Assembly (NCBI GenBank): GCA_964645915.1
Contig: CAZYDH010000014.1
Span: 1-41,987, forward strand
DNA from: JACNKV01 sp964645915
GTDB lineage: Bacteria > Fidelibacterota > Marinisomatia > Marinisomatales > JACNKV01
Length of the DNA: 41,987 bases
Reading direction: 5' to 3'
A program made the position numbers and the translations under genes. Positions 23,921 to 32,489 of this stretch are shown piece after piece. The notes under the pieces were generated by a model. It was not told where the DNA came from and ran no database searches. It was given only the letters and a program-made list of their open reading frames with translations. The stretch's first letter is position 1, and each line of letters begins with the position of its first letter.

Positions 23921-25267
23921 TTAAGTTAATCCTATAAATTGCCCTAAGTTCATTTGTTTTCCTAGTTTATGTGGCAAATTCGTTTTTCCTATTTTTTTCA
24001 TCATTTTTTGCATCTGCGTGAATTGCTTCAACAACTGATTAATCTCCTGAACCGAACGACCTGATCCTTTTGCAATTCGTTGTCGTCGACTACCATTGAT
24101 AATTTGTGGATTTTTCCGTTCACCGGGTGTCATAGATTGAATGATAGCTTCCGTCCATTTCATCTGGTGATTATCAAATTTTAACCCTTTCAACATTTTT
24201 CGATTCATACCGGGAACCATTCCTAATAATTGGTCCACCGGTCCCATCTGTTTAATTTGTTGTATTTGTTCTTTAAAATCTTCGAGTGTAAACGTGTTAC
24301 TATGTAATTTTTTTTGAATAGAATCAATATCTTGCTGTTTCATCACAGATTCGGCTTTTTCCACTAGGGATATCACATCACCAAATCCTAGAATCCGATC
24401 GACAATACGTTTTGGATCAAAAGATTCTAATCCATCAGTTTTTTCAGAAACACCAATAAATTTAATTGGAACACCAGTTACTTCAGTGATTGATACGGCT
24501 GCACCCCCTCTAGCATCTCCATCCATCTTTGTAAGAATTGTACCTGTTAATGGTAATGTTTGAGAAAATGTCAACGCAGATTGAACTGCATCCTGTCCGG
24601 TCATTCCATCAACAACAAATAGTATTTCATTTGGTGATACTTTTTCTGAAATTGATTTTATTTCTGCCATCATATTATCGTCAATATGTAATCTACCGGC
24701 GGTATCAAGGATAACTACATCAATGTTATTATGCTTTGCTTCAATGATCGCTTTTTTACAAATCTCAACGGGGTTAATTGTTCCCAGAGAAAAGACGGGC
24801 ACATTTATTCTTTTACCCAACACTTTTAATTGATCTATCGCTGCGGGACGATACACATCCGCTGCAACCAATAACGATGACTTACCTTCGGTTTTTAAGC
24901 GATAAGCCAACTTGGAGCATGTTGTTGTCTTTCCTGATCCCTGCAATCCAGCCATTAAAATAATAGTCGGTCCGTTCTTTGCATATTGAATGGGTTGAAC
25001 TTTCTTCCCGAGAAGATCAATCAACTCTTGATGGATAATTTTAATAAAATGTTCACCGGGCTTTACAGATTTAATCACTTTCGTTCCGCCGGCACGTTCC
25101 TGTACTCGTTTAATAAAATCACGAGCAACATGAAAGTTCACATCGGCATCAAGCAACACACGTCGGATCTCCCGCACGGTTTGCTGAATATTCGAGTCCG
25201 TAATCTTCCCCAATCCTCTCAGATTGCGAAAAATTGTATCAAATTTATCTGTAAGTTGAGTAAACAC
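23921..25267 (-). CDS. ffh: Signal recognition particle protein Ffh
   Basis: Ffh binds signal peptides of nascent membrane and secreted proteins and delivers them to FtsY and SecY. The 448 residues show the N domain, the G domain (GLQGSGKTTTCSKLA, VVILDTAGRLHID, TKMDGDARGGAA) and the methionine-rich M domain (QMGPVDQLLGMVPGMNRKM, GSRRQRIAKGSGRSVQEI, TQMQKMMKKIG). The start is GTG at 25267, beginning MFTQLTDKFDTIFRNL as in relatives. No clear ribosome site precedes it. It opens the operon that ends with rplS, 13 bases before rpsP. Confidence 0.97.
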   Translation of the reverse strand: MFTQLTDKFDTIFRNLRGLGKITDSNIQQTVREIRRVLLDADVNFHVARDFIKRVQERAGGTKVIKSVKPGEHFIKIIHQELIDLLGKKVQPIQYAKNGPTIILMAGLQGSGKTTTCSKLAYRLKTEGKSSLLVAADVYRPAAIDQLKVLGKRINVPVFSLGTINPVEICKKAIIEAKHNNIDVVILDTAGRLHIDDNMMAEIKSISEKVSPNEILFVVDGMTGQDAVQSALTFSQTLPLTGTILTKMDGDARGGAAVSITEVTGVPIKFIGVSEKTDGLESFDPKRIVDRILGFGDVISLVEKAESVMKQQDIDSIQKKLHSNTFTLEDFKEQIQQIKQMGPVDQLLGMVPGMNRKMLKGLKFDNHQMKWTEAIIQSMTPGERKNPQIINGSRRQRIAKGSGRSVQEINQLLKQFTQMQKMMKKIGKTNLPHKLGKQMNLGQFIGLT

Positions 25268-25362
25268 GTATTTTCGAGTCTAGTTTAGCAGGGAAAGTTA
25301 GAATATTATTCGTTCCTAAACAATTATTATCGAAGATAAAATGTAAAAGATAATAAATAATC

Positions 25363-26550
25363 TTAAGGCTTATTTAGCGATCCTTTACGCAATTCCTTGT
25401 GTAATATTTTAATATAATTTGGATTATCGATCAGTGAATTGTAGGAGAATAAACAAAATCCCGGGAATAATGTCATTCTTGTATATCTCATTTTATCCAG
25501 TGTGTCAATTCCGGGCTGGTTATAAGTCGATATCCCCATGATGATTTTCTGTCTATATTTGCTTGGAATGTTATCATAAATGATCTCTATCTTTGAAGCA
25601 AAGTCTCGAATAGATGTTGAATAATTCATTGGCATTGCCCAATCTAAATATCCTGCGGCAATCCAAACATCCCACTCCTGAAAATACCTGTTTCTTGCTA
25701 CATAAAGGTCCGGTTTCACTGAAGCAGAAAAAATAGTTCTGGGTCTAACCTCATTTATTAATTCATTCGTCTTTTTTACAAGATTTGTAATTGATTCCCG
25801 TCTATACTCACTCCAATTTGTCAATTGTCGGGTGAAATGCGGATCTCCTTGAGACATATCACTGTTCACTGATAAAAAGACCTTTGGATTCTCTCCCATG
25901 ATCTTAGTATAGGCGTTCAATGCTTCCGGATTCTTTCCATATTCAGAATCCTTATACCGGATATAATCTAAATGTAATCCATCGACATCATATTTTTCCA
26001 AGACCTCTCTGAAAACAGATAATAAATACGGCGTTACTTCCGGATGATGCGGCGCTAAGTATAAACCTTCATCATTAGGCCCTCGCAAAGCATACAGTTC
26101 TTCGAATGTTTGGTTTTCTTTTGTTCCATCCATCCACCCCTTATGTTTGTTAACGACATGTCTTTCTGAAGTCGGTTGCTTTTTTGATGACCAAACAACA
26201 TAGGCATTCATCCATGCATGGACCATAATACCATTCTGATGAGCTTTTGCTAATATATATTCCAACGGATCATAAAATTGGAGATCCATTATCTCAGGCT
26301 CGGGCTCAAATTCTGAACGATAAAAGGCATCCCCTCTACCTCGTATTTGAACAAACAGATGATTAAAATTGTTCTCTTTCGCAAACTGAATGGTTTCATC
26401 AATGGATCGGATTGACAGCAAAGCATCTCTAACCACCCACAATCCTCTGTACTCAAAAGTAGTCCTTAATCCTGAGTTGCCTTCAGTTGTGTTGAAAAAA
26501 CAAAGGGCAACAAGTAATGCTGCCCTTATATGGGTTATTTTTTTAAACAT
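25363..26550 (-). CDS. Exported glycosidase-like protein (GHL10/DUF187)
   Basis: The 395-residue protein has a signal peptide (MFKKITHIRAALLVALCFF) and a TIM-barrel of the GHL10 (DUF187) type: EYRGLWVVRDALLSI, NNFNHLFVQIRGRGDAFY, AHQNGIMVHAWMNAYVVW and DVDGLHLDYIRY, followed later by FSASVKPDLY and LDWAMPMNYS. Family members are glycoside-hydrolase-like proteins, some acting on peptidoglycan or polysaccharide. The substrate is not evident. It starts 19 bases after the rplQ stop without its own ribosome site or clear promoter, so it may be expressed by read-through from the ribosomal cluster. Confidence 0.87.
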   Translation of the reverse strand: MFKKITHIRAALLVALCFFNTTEGNSGLRTTFEYRGLWVVRDALLSIRSIDETIQFAKENNFNHLFVQIRGRGDAFYRSEFEPEPEIMDLQFYDPLEYILAKAHQNGIMVHAWMNAYVVWSSKKQPTSERHVVNKHKGWMDGTKENQTFEELYALRGPNDEGLYLAPHHPEVTPYLLSVFREVLEKYDVDGLHLDYIRYKDSEYGKNPEALNAYTKIMGENPKVFLSVNSDMSQGDPHFTRQLTNWSEYRRESITNLVKKTNELINEVRPRTIFSASVKPDLYVARNRYFQEWDVWIAAGYLDWAMPMNYSTSIRDFASKIEIIYDNIPSKYRQKIIMGISTYNQPGIDTLDKMRYTRMTLFPGFCLFSYNSLIDNPNYIKILHKELRKGSLNKP

Positions 26551-26569
26551 TAAGACACGAATCTATTGT

Positions 26570-26986
26570 TTAAGATTTATCCTTTGATTCTGGTTCTTTT
26601 TTATCGGATTTCTTTTCAACAGCTCCGGCAAGGTCAACCAATTCAATCATGGAAACATCTGCACAATCATTATCTCTAAACCCTAATTTGGTGATTCGAG
26701 TATATCCGCCCGGACGGTTTTCATAAACCGGAGCAATATCATGAAATAATGCATGCACTGCATCTTTATGTTTTATCTGTTTTAAAACCTGTCTCCGAGC
26801 ATGAAGATCTCCTCTTTTTGCAAAAGTGATAAGCGGTTCAATAAACCGTCTGAGCTCTTTTGCTCGTGCATGAGTGGTTTTAATTCTTTTATGCTGTATG
26901 AGAGAAACGGCCATATTATTCATCATCGCCTTCTTGTGGCTTTTTGAGCTTAAACCGAGTCTTCGTTTTGAATTCAAATGTCTCAT
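26570..26986 (-). CDS. rplQ: 50S ribosomal protein L17
   Basis: L17 lines the exit tunnel surface. The 138 residues start MRHLNSKRRLGLSSKSHKKAMMNN and include KRIKTTHARAKELRRFIEPLI and PGGYTRITKLGFRDNDCADVSMIELV, all characteristic. A 20-residue highly charged tail (EKKSDKKEPESKDKS) extends beyond the usual end. It closes the alpha operon nine bases after rpoA, as in most bacteria. There is no hairpin-plus-T terminator after it, only 19 bases to the next gene. Confidence 0.97.
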   Translation of the reverse strand: MRHLNSKRRLGLSSKSHKKAMMNNMAVSLIQHKRIKTTHARAKELRRFIEPLITFAKRGDLHARRQVLKQIKHKDAVHALFHDIAPVYENRPGGYTRITKLGFRDNDCADVSMIELVDLAGAVEKKSDKKEPESKDKS

Positions 26987-26995
26987 ATGACTAAT

Positions 26996-27967
26996 TTACA
27001 CTTCTTCGTTTAAATATTTTTGAACATCCATTCCAAAGCTTAATCCCATATCATCTAGTTTTTCAACTAGTTCAGTAAGAGATTTACGTCCAAAGTTTTT
27101 GTATTTAAGCATTTCTGTTTCATCTTTAGAAACCAACTCATGGATATATTTAATTCCCGCAGCAACTAAACAATTATAACTTCGAACAGACAACTCCATT
27201 TCATCAATCGTTGAGTTCAACAGATTTTGAATGGCCAATGTTTCTTCATTTAGATTTTCAGTGACTTCCAATACTTCCGGATTTGCGATCGCTTCAATGT
27301 ATCTTAAGTGGTCGACAAGTACAGAGGCTGAATAACTGATTGCATCTTTTGGTGAAATTGAGCCATCAGTTGTCACTTCGATATTTAATTCTTCAATATC
27401 TTCTTTTACACCGGGCAACGGATTTGAATTGAATGTCACTTTTGTTACCGGATTGAAGATGCTATCAATTGAAATTACTCCAATGGGAGCATTCAGTAAT
27501 TCATTTTCTTCTGAGGGGACGTATCCTTTACCGATTCCAAGCCATAACTCCATATCGATCTCACCTTGATCATTGAGTTCAGTAATATAGTGGTCTGGAT
27601 TTAGAATGGTAAATTGATCACTTGCATCTTGAATTGCTTTAGCAGTTAACACGCCTTTACCGCTCATTTTAATATGAACTTTATCAGGATTGCTTTCAAA
27701 TAATTTGAATCGTACTCCTTTCAAATTCATTAAGATATCGGCCACATCTTCTTTAACGCCTTTAATTGTAGAAAATTCGTGGAGTACTCCATCAATTTTA
27801 ACATTGGTGATAGCAGCTCCAGGCATTTTTGTCATAAGAACTCGACGTAATGCATTTCCAATGGTAACACCATATCCTCTGAAAAGTGGCTGAATATTAA
27901 AGCTACCAAATGTTTCGGTTAGGGCAGTATCGTCTACTTTGATGTTTAATTCTGTATCTGTTTTCAT
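26996..27967 (-). CDS. rpoA: RNA polymerase alpha subunit
   Basis: Alpha dimerises to begin RNA polymerase assembly and contacts promoter UP elements. The 323-residue protein has the N-terminal domain (FNIQPLFRGYGVTIGNALRRVLM, then PGAAITNVKIDGVLHEFSTI) and the C-terminal domain with helix-hairpin-helix (MELSVRSYNCLVAAGIKYIHELV, KNFGRKSLTELVEKL). Lengths are standard. AAGGAT precedes the ATG. It lies between rpsD and rplQ, its classic alpha operon position. Confidence 0.98.
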   Translation of the reverse strand: MKTDTELNIKVDDTALTETFGSFNIQPLFRGYGVTIGNALRRVLMTKMPGAAITNVKIDGVLHEFSTIKGVKEDVADILMNLKGVRFKLFESNPDKVHIKMSGKGVLTAKAIQDASDQFTILNPDHYITELNDQGEIDMELWLGIGKGYVPSEENELLNAPIGVISIDSIFNPVTKVTFNSNPLPGVKEDIEELNIEVTTDGSISPKDAISYSASVLVDHLRYIEAIANPEVLEVTENLNEETLAIQNLLNSTIDEMELSVRSYNCLVAAGIKYIHELVSKDETEMLKYKNFGRKSLTELVEKLDDMGLSFGMDVQKYLNEEV

Positions 27968-27988
27968 TTAATTAAATCCTTATTCCTA

Positions 27989-28606
27989 TTATTTGGAGTA
28001 TAATTCCACAACCAATTGTTCGTTGATCGTTTGACTCATCATGTCCCTTTCAGGAATTTCTAAAAAGTTTCCGATCATTTTTGCTTTATCTAATTCAAGC
28101 CATGGCAGATCAATATCTCCTTTGATCCTTTTCATAGCATTTAGGATAATATCAATTTTACGACTTTTTTCCCGGACCTGAATTATGTCTCCCGGTTTGA
28201 CTAAAAATGAAGGAATATTCACTTTTTTACCGTTCACAAGAAAATGTCCGTGATTGACTAATTGTCTGGAAGAGGGTCTTGTGGGAGCAAATCCAAGCTG
28301 ATAAACCACATTATCTAACCGTCTTTCTAAAAGTTGAAGCAAGTTTGTACCTGTTTCACCTTTCATAGATTCAGCTTTTTTGAAGTAGTTCCTAAATTGC
28401 TTTTCCATAACCCCGTAGGTCATTTTAATCTTTTGTTTTTCTTTTAGCTGAAGTCCATAGTTTGATAACCTTGCTCTTCTGCTCTGACCATGCTGCCCTG
28501 GAGCATATGGTTTTTGGTTTAATAGTTTATCAAATTTGGGATTGCCAAAAATATTTTCACCAAATTTTCTGACCAGTTTCCCTTTTGAACCAATATATTT
28601 AGCCAT
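27989..28606 (-). CDS. rpsD: 30S ribosomal protein S4
   Basis: S4 nucleates 30S assembly at the 5' domain of 16S rRNA. The 205 residues lack the four zinc cysteines found in some S4 proteins (C-minus form): the N-terminus reads NQKPYAPGQHGQSRRARLSNYG without any cysteine. The S4 RNA-binding domain is LERRLDNVVYQLGFAPTRPSSRQLVNHGHFLVNGKKV. AGGAGA stands nine bases before the ATG. In other bacteria S4 represses the alpha operon by binding its leader; no such site could be recognised here. Confidence 0.98.
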   Translation of the reverse strand: MAKYIGSKGKLVRKFGENIFGNPKFDKLLNQKPYAPGQHGQSRRARLSNYGLQLKEKQKIKMTYGVMEKQFRNYFKKAESMKGETGTNLLQLLERRLDNVVYQLGFAPTRPSSRQLVNHGHFLVNGKKVNIPSFLVKPGDIIQVREKSRKIDIILNAMKRIKGDIDLPWLELDKAKMIGNFLEIPERDMMSQTINEQLVVELYSK

Positions 28607-28626
28607 TCAGCTTTTCTCCTAAATTA

Positions 28627-29019
28627 TTATACACGTCTACGTTTTGGAGGACGACAACCATTATGAGGAAGTGGTGTGATATCCGTAATTGAAGTAACTT
28701 GAAGACCAGCCACACCTAGAGCACGGATGGAAGATTCACGTCCAGGGCCTGGACCTTTTACTCTGACATCTACCGTAGTCAATCCCATGTTAATTGCTTC
28801 TTTTGCAGCATTGTCTGCGGCAATCGTTGCAGCATAAGCAGTACTTTTCCTTGATCCTTTAAACCCGGAAGTGCCGGCTGTTGCCCAAGCAATGACGTTT
28901 CCAAATTTGTCTGTAAATGTAATATGCGTATTATTAAAAGTTGCTTTAATATGAGCAATTCCGATCGGTTCAACGGAACGTTTTTTCTTTTTCTTACGCC
29001 TATCTTTTTGTTTAGCCAA
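28627..29019 (-). CDS. rpsK: 30S ribosomal protein S11
   Basis: S11 forms part of the platform and the mRNA exit channel. The 130 residues carry the signature block VDVRVKGPGPGRESSIRAL and the C-terminal ITPLPHNGCRPPKRRRV. The N-terminus has an unusually dense lysine-arginine run (DRRKKKKKRSV). The start is TTG at 29019 with GAAAGGG upstream, and no in-frame ATG exists nearby. It lies four bases after rpsM. Confidence 0.97.
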   Translation of the reverse strand: MAKQKDRRKKKKKRSVEPIGIAHIKATFNNTHITFTDKFGNVIAWATAGTSGFKGSRKSTAYAATIAADNAAKEAINMGLTTVDVRVKGPGPGRESSIRALGVAGLQVTSITDITPLPHNGCRPPKRRRV

Positions 29020-29023
29020 CTAA

Positions 29024-29413
29024 TTACCCTTTCTTTCCAACTGCTTTTTTCCCCATACCAACCGTACGTTTTCTGCCTTTTCTCGTACGAGCATTTGTTT
29101 TGGTCCTTTGACCATTCACAGGCATCCCTCTACGATGACGAAGACCTCTGTAGGATCCAATATCCTTTAAACGCTTAATATTCATCGCCGTTTCGGATCT
29201 AATTTCACCTTCGACAAGAATCCCTAAATCTGTCAGCGCTTTTCGAACTGCAATTTCTTGTTCTTCGCTTAAATCTTTAACTCGGATATCATAAGCAATA
29301 CCTGCTTCATCGCAGATTTTTTTCGCTAATGTCAAACCTATTCCATGAATGTATCTCAGAGAATAAGCAAGTTGTTTATCTTTTGGTATATCTATACCCG
29401 CAATACGCGCCAC
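29024..29413 (-). CDS. rpsM: 30S ribosomal protein S13
   Basis: S13 forms a bridge to the large subunit and touches the P-site tRNA through its tail. The 129 residues begin MARIAGIDIPKDKQLAYSLRYIHGIG and contain SYRGLRHRRGMPVNGQRTKTNARTRKG, the family hallmark, with a basic extension KKAVGKKG. The GTG start follows TAGGAG by six bases. The gene is nine bases downstream of rpmJ. Confidence 0.97.
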   Translation of the reverse strand: MARIAGIDIPKDKQLAYSLRYIHGIGLTLAKKICDEAGIAYDIRVKDLSEEQEIAVRKALTDLGILVEGEIRSETAMNIKRLKDIGSYRGLRHRRGMPVNGQRTKTNARTRKGRKRTVGMGKKAVGKKG

Positions 29414-29422
29414 TATATACTC

Positions 29423-29536
29423 CTACCCTTGCCTTTGTTTATGTTTTGGATTTTCGCAGATCACTCTAATAACACCTTTACGGCGAATGATCTTACATTT
29501 TGTACATATCTTTTTTACTGAAGGACGAACTTTCAT
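29423..29536 (-). CDS. rpmJ: 50S ribosomal protein L36, zinc-binding form
   Basis: This very short gene encodes 37 residues beginning MKVRPSVKKICTKCK and ending KHKQRQG. It keeps the zinc ligands C11, C14, C27 and H32, so it is the zinc-containing (C+) form. AGGAG lies five bases before the ATG. It fills the space between infA (seven-base gap) and rpsM (nine-base gap), where L36 is expected, and would be missed by an ORF caller with a length cutoff. Confidence 0.96.
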   Translation of the reverse strand: MKVRPSVKKICTKCKIIRRKGVIRVICENPKHKQRQG

Positions 29537-29543
29537 TTTTCTC

Positions 29544-29771
29544 CTATTTCTTTCGATAAACTATTCGACCGCGACTTAAATCATACGGAGTCAGTTCCAG
29601 TGTAACCACATCCCCTGGCAAAATCTTAATGAAATGCATTCTCATCTTACCACTTACATGTGCTAAAATCTCATGCTTGTTTTCACCAATTTCTACTTCT
29701 ACACGAAACATAGCATTTGGAAGTGTCTCTTTTATAACACCGTCTATTGTAATAGGTTGTTCTTTAGCCAT
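29544..29771 (-). CDS. infA: Translation initiation factor IF-1
   Basis: IF-1 occupies the ribosomal A site during initiation. The 75-residue OB-fold protein has DGVIKETLPNAMFRVEVEIG, HVSGKMRMHFIKILPGDVV and ELTPYDLSRGRIVYR, nearly identical to the bacterial consensus. Its first eight bases (ATGGCTAA) overlap the end of map, so ribosomes finishing map can begin here. It precedes rpmJ by seven bases. Confidence 0.98.
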   Translation of the reverse strand: MAKEQPITIDGVIKETLPNAMFRVEVEIGENKHEILAHVSGKMRMHFIKILPGDVVTLELTPYDLSRGRIVYRKK

Positions 29772-30522
29772 GATTCGTTCCTTGACTCAATATTTTCGTT
29801 CCACTATCAAGTATAGCGATCGTATGTTCATAATGCGCACTGGATTTTCCATCTCTCGTTCTAACCGTCCAACCATCTTTATCCGTAATTACGTCTTTCG
29901 TTCCCATATTGATCATGGGTTCAATTGCAATGCACATCCCCGATTTTAATTTTTGCCCTTGTTTTGGTAAACCAAAATTTGGTACCTGAGGGTCTTCATG
30001 TAAATCTGTTCCAATTCCATGTCCAACTAATTCTCTAACCACGGAATAACCATTTTTTTCAACATGTGTTTGAATAGCATGACCAATATCAGAAACATAA
30101 TTTCCTACTTTGGCAGCTTCTATCCCAACCATCAGTGCTTCATGAGTGATATCCATCAAACGTTGTTTATTAGGATCAATCTCTCCTATCGCAAACGTTC
30201 TGGCATGATCACCATAATAGCCATTTTTTTCTGCTCCACAATCGATGCTGACGATTTGTCCTTCTTCTAATTTTCGATCCGTAGGGATACCATGAACAAC
30301 TTCATCATCTATTGAAATACAAAGTGTTGATGGAAAACCCATATATCCTTTGAAGGCCGGTCTGGCACCTTGTGATACAATAAATTCTTCCGCTCTATGA
30401 TCCAATTCCAACAAAGAGATACCTGATATCATATACTTTGACAGCATTTCCAAAGTGTCAGCGACAATCTGACTGCTTTGTGCAATTAACTGTATCTCTC
30501 GTGTTGTGCGGATTCTTACCAT
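29764..30522 (-). CDS. map: Methionine aminopeptidase, type I
   Basis: Map removes the initiator methionine from nascent proteins. The 252 residues hold the five metal ligands: two Asp in VSIDCGAEKNGYYGDHARTF, His in ELVGHGIGTDLHEDP, Glu in CIAIEPMIN and Glu in SAHYEHTIAI. The lack of an N-terminal zinc extension places it with the short type Ia enzymes. The ATG overlaps the secY stop by one base (TAATG). In many bacteria adk sits between secY and map, but here no gene lies between. Confidence 0.97.
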   Translation of the reverse strand: MVRIRTTREIQLIAQSSQIVADTLEMLSKYMISGISLLELDHRAEEFIVSQGARPAFKGYMGFPSTLCISIDDEVVHGIPTDRKLEEGQIVSIDCGAEKNGYYGDHARTFAIGEIDPNKQRLMDITHEALMVGIEAAKVGNYVSDIGHAIQTHVEKNGYSVVRELVGHGIGTDLHEDPQVPNFGLPKQGQKLKSGMCIAIEPMINMGTKDVITDKDGWTVRTRDGKSSAHYEHTIAILDSGTKILSQGTNHG

Positions 30523-31859
30523 TACATTCGTTTCCGTCCGCGAATTTTACCTTTGGACAAAAATCCATCATAATGACGCATCATTAAATGAGATTCCATC
30601 TGTTGTAATGTATCTAAAGCCACACCAACGATAATCAGAAGACTTGTCCCACCAAAGAACGAAGCCAAGTCATAACCGATATCCATAAAGTTCATCAGGA
30701 TATAAGGGAAGATCGCAACAAATGCCAAAGAAAATGATCCGGGCAATGTAACCTTCGTCAAAATATTGTCGATAAATTCTGCAGTCTTCTTACCGGGGCG
30801 TACACCGGGAATAAATCCACCCTGTTGTTTCATTGTTGTAGAAACTTGTACAGGATCAAATGCAATTGCAGTATAGAAATAGGTAAAGAACACAATCATT
30901 GTTCCAAAAACAACCCAATAGAAAGGATGATCAAACGAGAACCATCTCATAACGCCTTGCATAAATTCGCTATCACTAAAGAAGGTTGCAACTGTACTTG
31001 GAATAAACATGATTGACTGAGCGAAAATAATGGGCATCACACCAGCAGTATTAATCTTTAACGGAATATGTGTGGACTGACCACCATAAACTTTTCTTCC
31101 GACTACTTTTTTAGCATACTGAACGGGGATTTTTCTCGTTCCTTGTGTCAGTAATACAACGAATCCAACAATTACGAACATAAGTGCAATCAGAATAACT
31201 TCAGAAAGAATTCCGCGAGTTCCTAACTGGATGTAGTTAATCTCGCTAAGAACCACATTAGGGAATCTTGAGATAATTCCAACCATAATGATCAAAGAGA
31301 TACCATTCCCCAAACCACGTTCAGTGATCCGTTCACCAAACCACATCATTAGCATCACACCGGTAACTAAACAAATAATCGCAGTAAATTTGAACATCAG
31401 TCCTGGGTTAGGGATCACGTGAACAATTCCACCGCCTACATTTGCAGTCATACTTTCAAGAAAGATGGTGACTCCATAGGCTTGCATCGTTCCAATAAGA
31501 ACGGTTCCATACCGGGTAATTTGCGTGATCTTTTTTCTTCCGGCTTCCCCTTCTTTTTGAAGACGTTGAAAATATGGGACAACAGCACCCATCAACTGGA
31601 TAATAATTGATGCAGATATGTAGGGCATAATTCCTAACGCAAACAGTGTGGCTTTTTTGAATGCACCACCTGCAAAAAGGTCGTATAGTCCGAACAGACT
31701 ATTTTGGAATCGTTGGATCGCCGCTCCAAGCGCTTCACTGTCGACACCTGGGATTGGAATATGAGCACCAATCCGAACAATAATTAAAATTCCGAGTGTG
31801 AATAAAATTCTATTTCTGAGTTCAGGGATGCTGAATATGTTTCTTATTTTATTAATCAC
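30522..31859 (-). CDS. secY: Preprotein translocase subunit SecY
   Basis: SecY is the central pore of the Sec translocon in the inner membrane. The 445 residues form ten membrane spans with family motifs: RIGAHIPIPGVD near the start, FALGIMPYISASIIIQLM in the second span region, GMWFGERITERG as MMWFGERITERGLGNGIS, and KKQGGFIPGVRPGKKTAEFI with minor variation. The start is GTG within a GTGA overlap with rplO. Its place between rplO and map matches the spc operon. Confidence 0.98.
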   Translation of the reverse strand: MINKIRNIFSIPELRNRILFTLGILIIVRIGAHIPIPGVDSEALGAAIQRFQNSLFGLYDLFAGGAFKKATLFALGIMPYISASIIIQLMGAVVPYFQRLQKEGEAGRKKITQITRYGTVLIGTMQAYGVTIFLESMTANVGGGIVHVIPNPGLMFKFTAIICLVTGVMLMMWFGERITERGLGNGISLIIMVGIISRFPNVVLSEINYIQLGTRGILSEVILIALMFVIVGFVVLLTQGTRKIPVQYAKKVVGRKVYGGQSTHIPLKINTAGVMPIIFAQSIMFIPSTVATFFSDSEFMQGVMRWFSFDHPFYWVVFGTMIVFFTYFYTAIAFDPVQVSTTMKQQGGFIPGVRPGKKTAEFIDNILTKVTLPGSFSLAFVAIFPYILMNFMDIGYDLASFFGGTSLLIIVGVALDTLQQMESHLMMRHYDGFLSKGKIRGRKRM

Positions 31860-32296
31860 AGAACTGTGGCAGAGCCTCCTGCCTTTTCAATTTTTTCTTT
31901 TGCAGAATTACTAAATGATGAAGCTGAAACGCTGATTGCTTTTGTTACTTCTCCATTTGCCAATATTTTCACCGGCTTAAAAGCGGATCTTATCAATCCT
32001 TTTTCTTTCAGTAATTCGGGTGTTACTGTATCCACACCCAGGCTTTCAACATCAGCTAAATTGACAATTTGATAATCTTTCTTAAACAAGTAGTTTGAAA
32101 ATCCACGTTTAGGTACACGACGCATTAGGGGCATCTGTCCACCTTCAAACCAAGGTCTGTGTTTATTTCCACTTCTTTGTCCCGCACCTTTATGACCACG
32201 ACCGGCAGTATGACCTAAACCAGATCCCTGACCACGGCCTTTTCTTTTTGAATTTTTTCTTGCGCCTTTTTGTGGTTGTAATTCGCCTAGTTTCAT
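31856..32296 (-). CDS. rplO: 50S ribosomal protein L15
   Basis: L15 is a late-assembly protein with a long extended basic N-terminus. The 146 residues open MKLGELQPQKGARKNSKRKGRG and contain TAGRGHKGAGQRSGNK and GQMPLMRRVPKRGFSN, then the globular part with VNLADVESL. The gene overlaps its neighbours at both ends by four bases (ATGA with rpmD, GTGA with secY). Confidence 0.97.
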   Translation of the reverse strand: MKLGELQPQKGARKNSKRKGRGQGSGLGHTAGRGHKGAGQRSGNKHRPWFEGGQMPLMRRVPKRGFSNYLFKKDYQIVNLADVESLGVDTVTPELLKEKGLIRSAFKPVKILANGEVTKAISVSASSFSNSAKEKIEKAGGSATVL

Positions 32297-32487
32297 ACGA
32301 CTTCCTCTACCTTCAGCAAATATTCAATTTTTTTTATCATTCCGCGAATTGCCGGATTATCTGTTTTTTCAACAGTTTTATGCATTTTGTTTAAACCTAA
32401 TGCTTCTAAAGTAGCAATCGCTTTGGGTTTATACCCGATTCCGCTACGGACCTGTGTAATTTTTAAGGTTTTAGACTTTTTACTCAT
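32293..32487 (-). CDS. rpmD: 50S ribosomal protein L30
   Basis: The 64-residue bacterial-type L30 (short form) has KTLKITQVRSGIGYKPKAIATLEALGL and ends with the usual GMIKKIEYLLKVEEV. The conserved K-x-H of the family (KMHKTVE) is in place. The ATG is two bases after the rpsE stop and its stop overlaps rplO. Confidence 0.96.
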   Translation of the reverse strand: MSKKSKTLKITQVRSGIGYKPKAIATLEALGLNKMHKTVEKTDNPAIRGMIKKIEYLLKVEEVV

Positions 32488-32489
32488 AA

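Noticed and set aside
25295..25323. ffh promoter TTGTTT-17-TAACTT
   Set aside because: The -10 matches the consensus at only three of six positions; too weak to list as a feature, though a promoter is likely somewhere in this gap.
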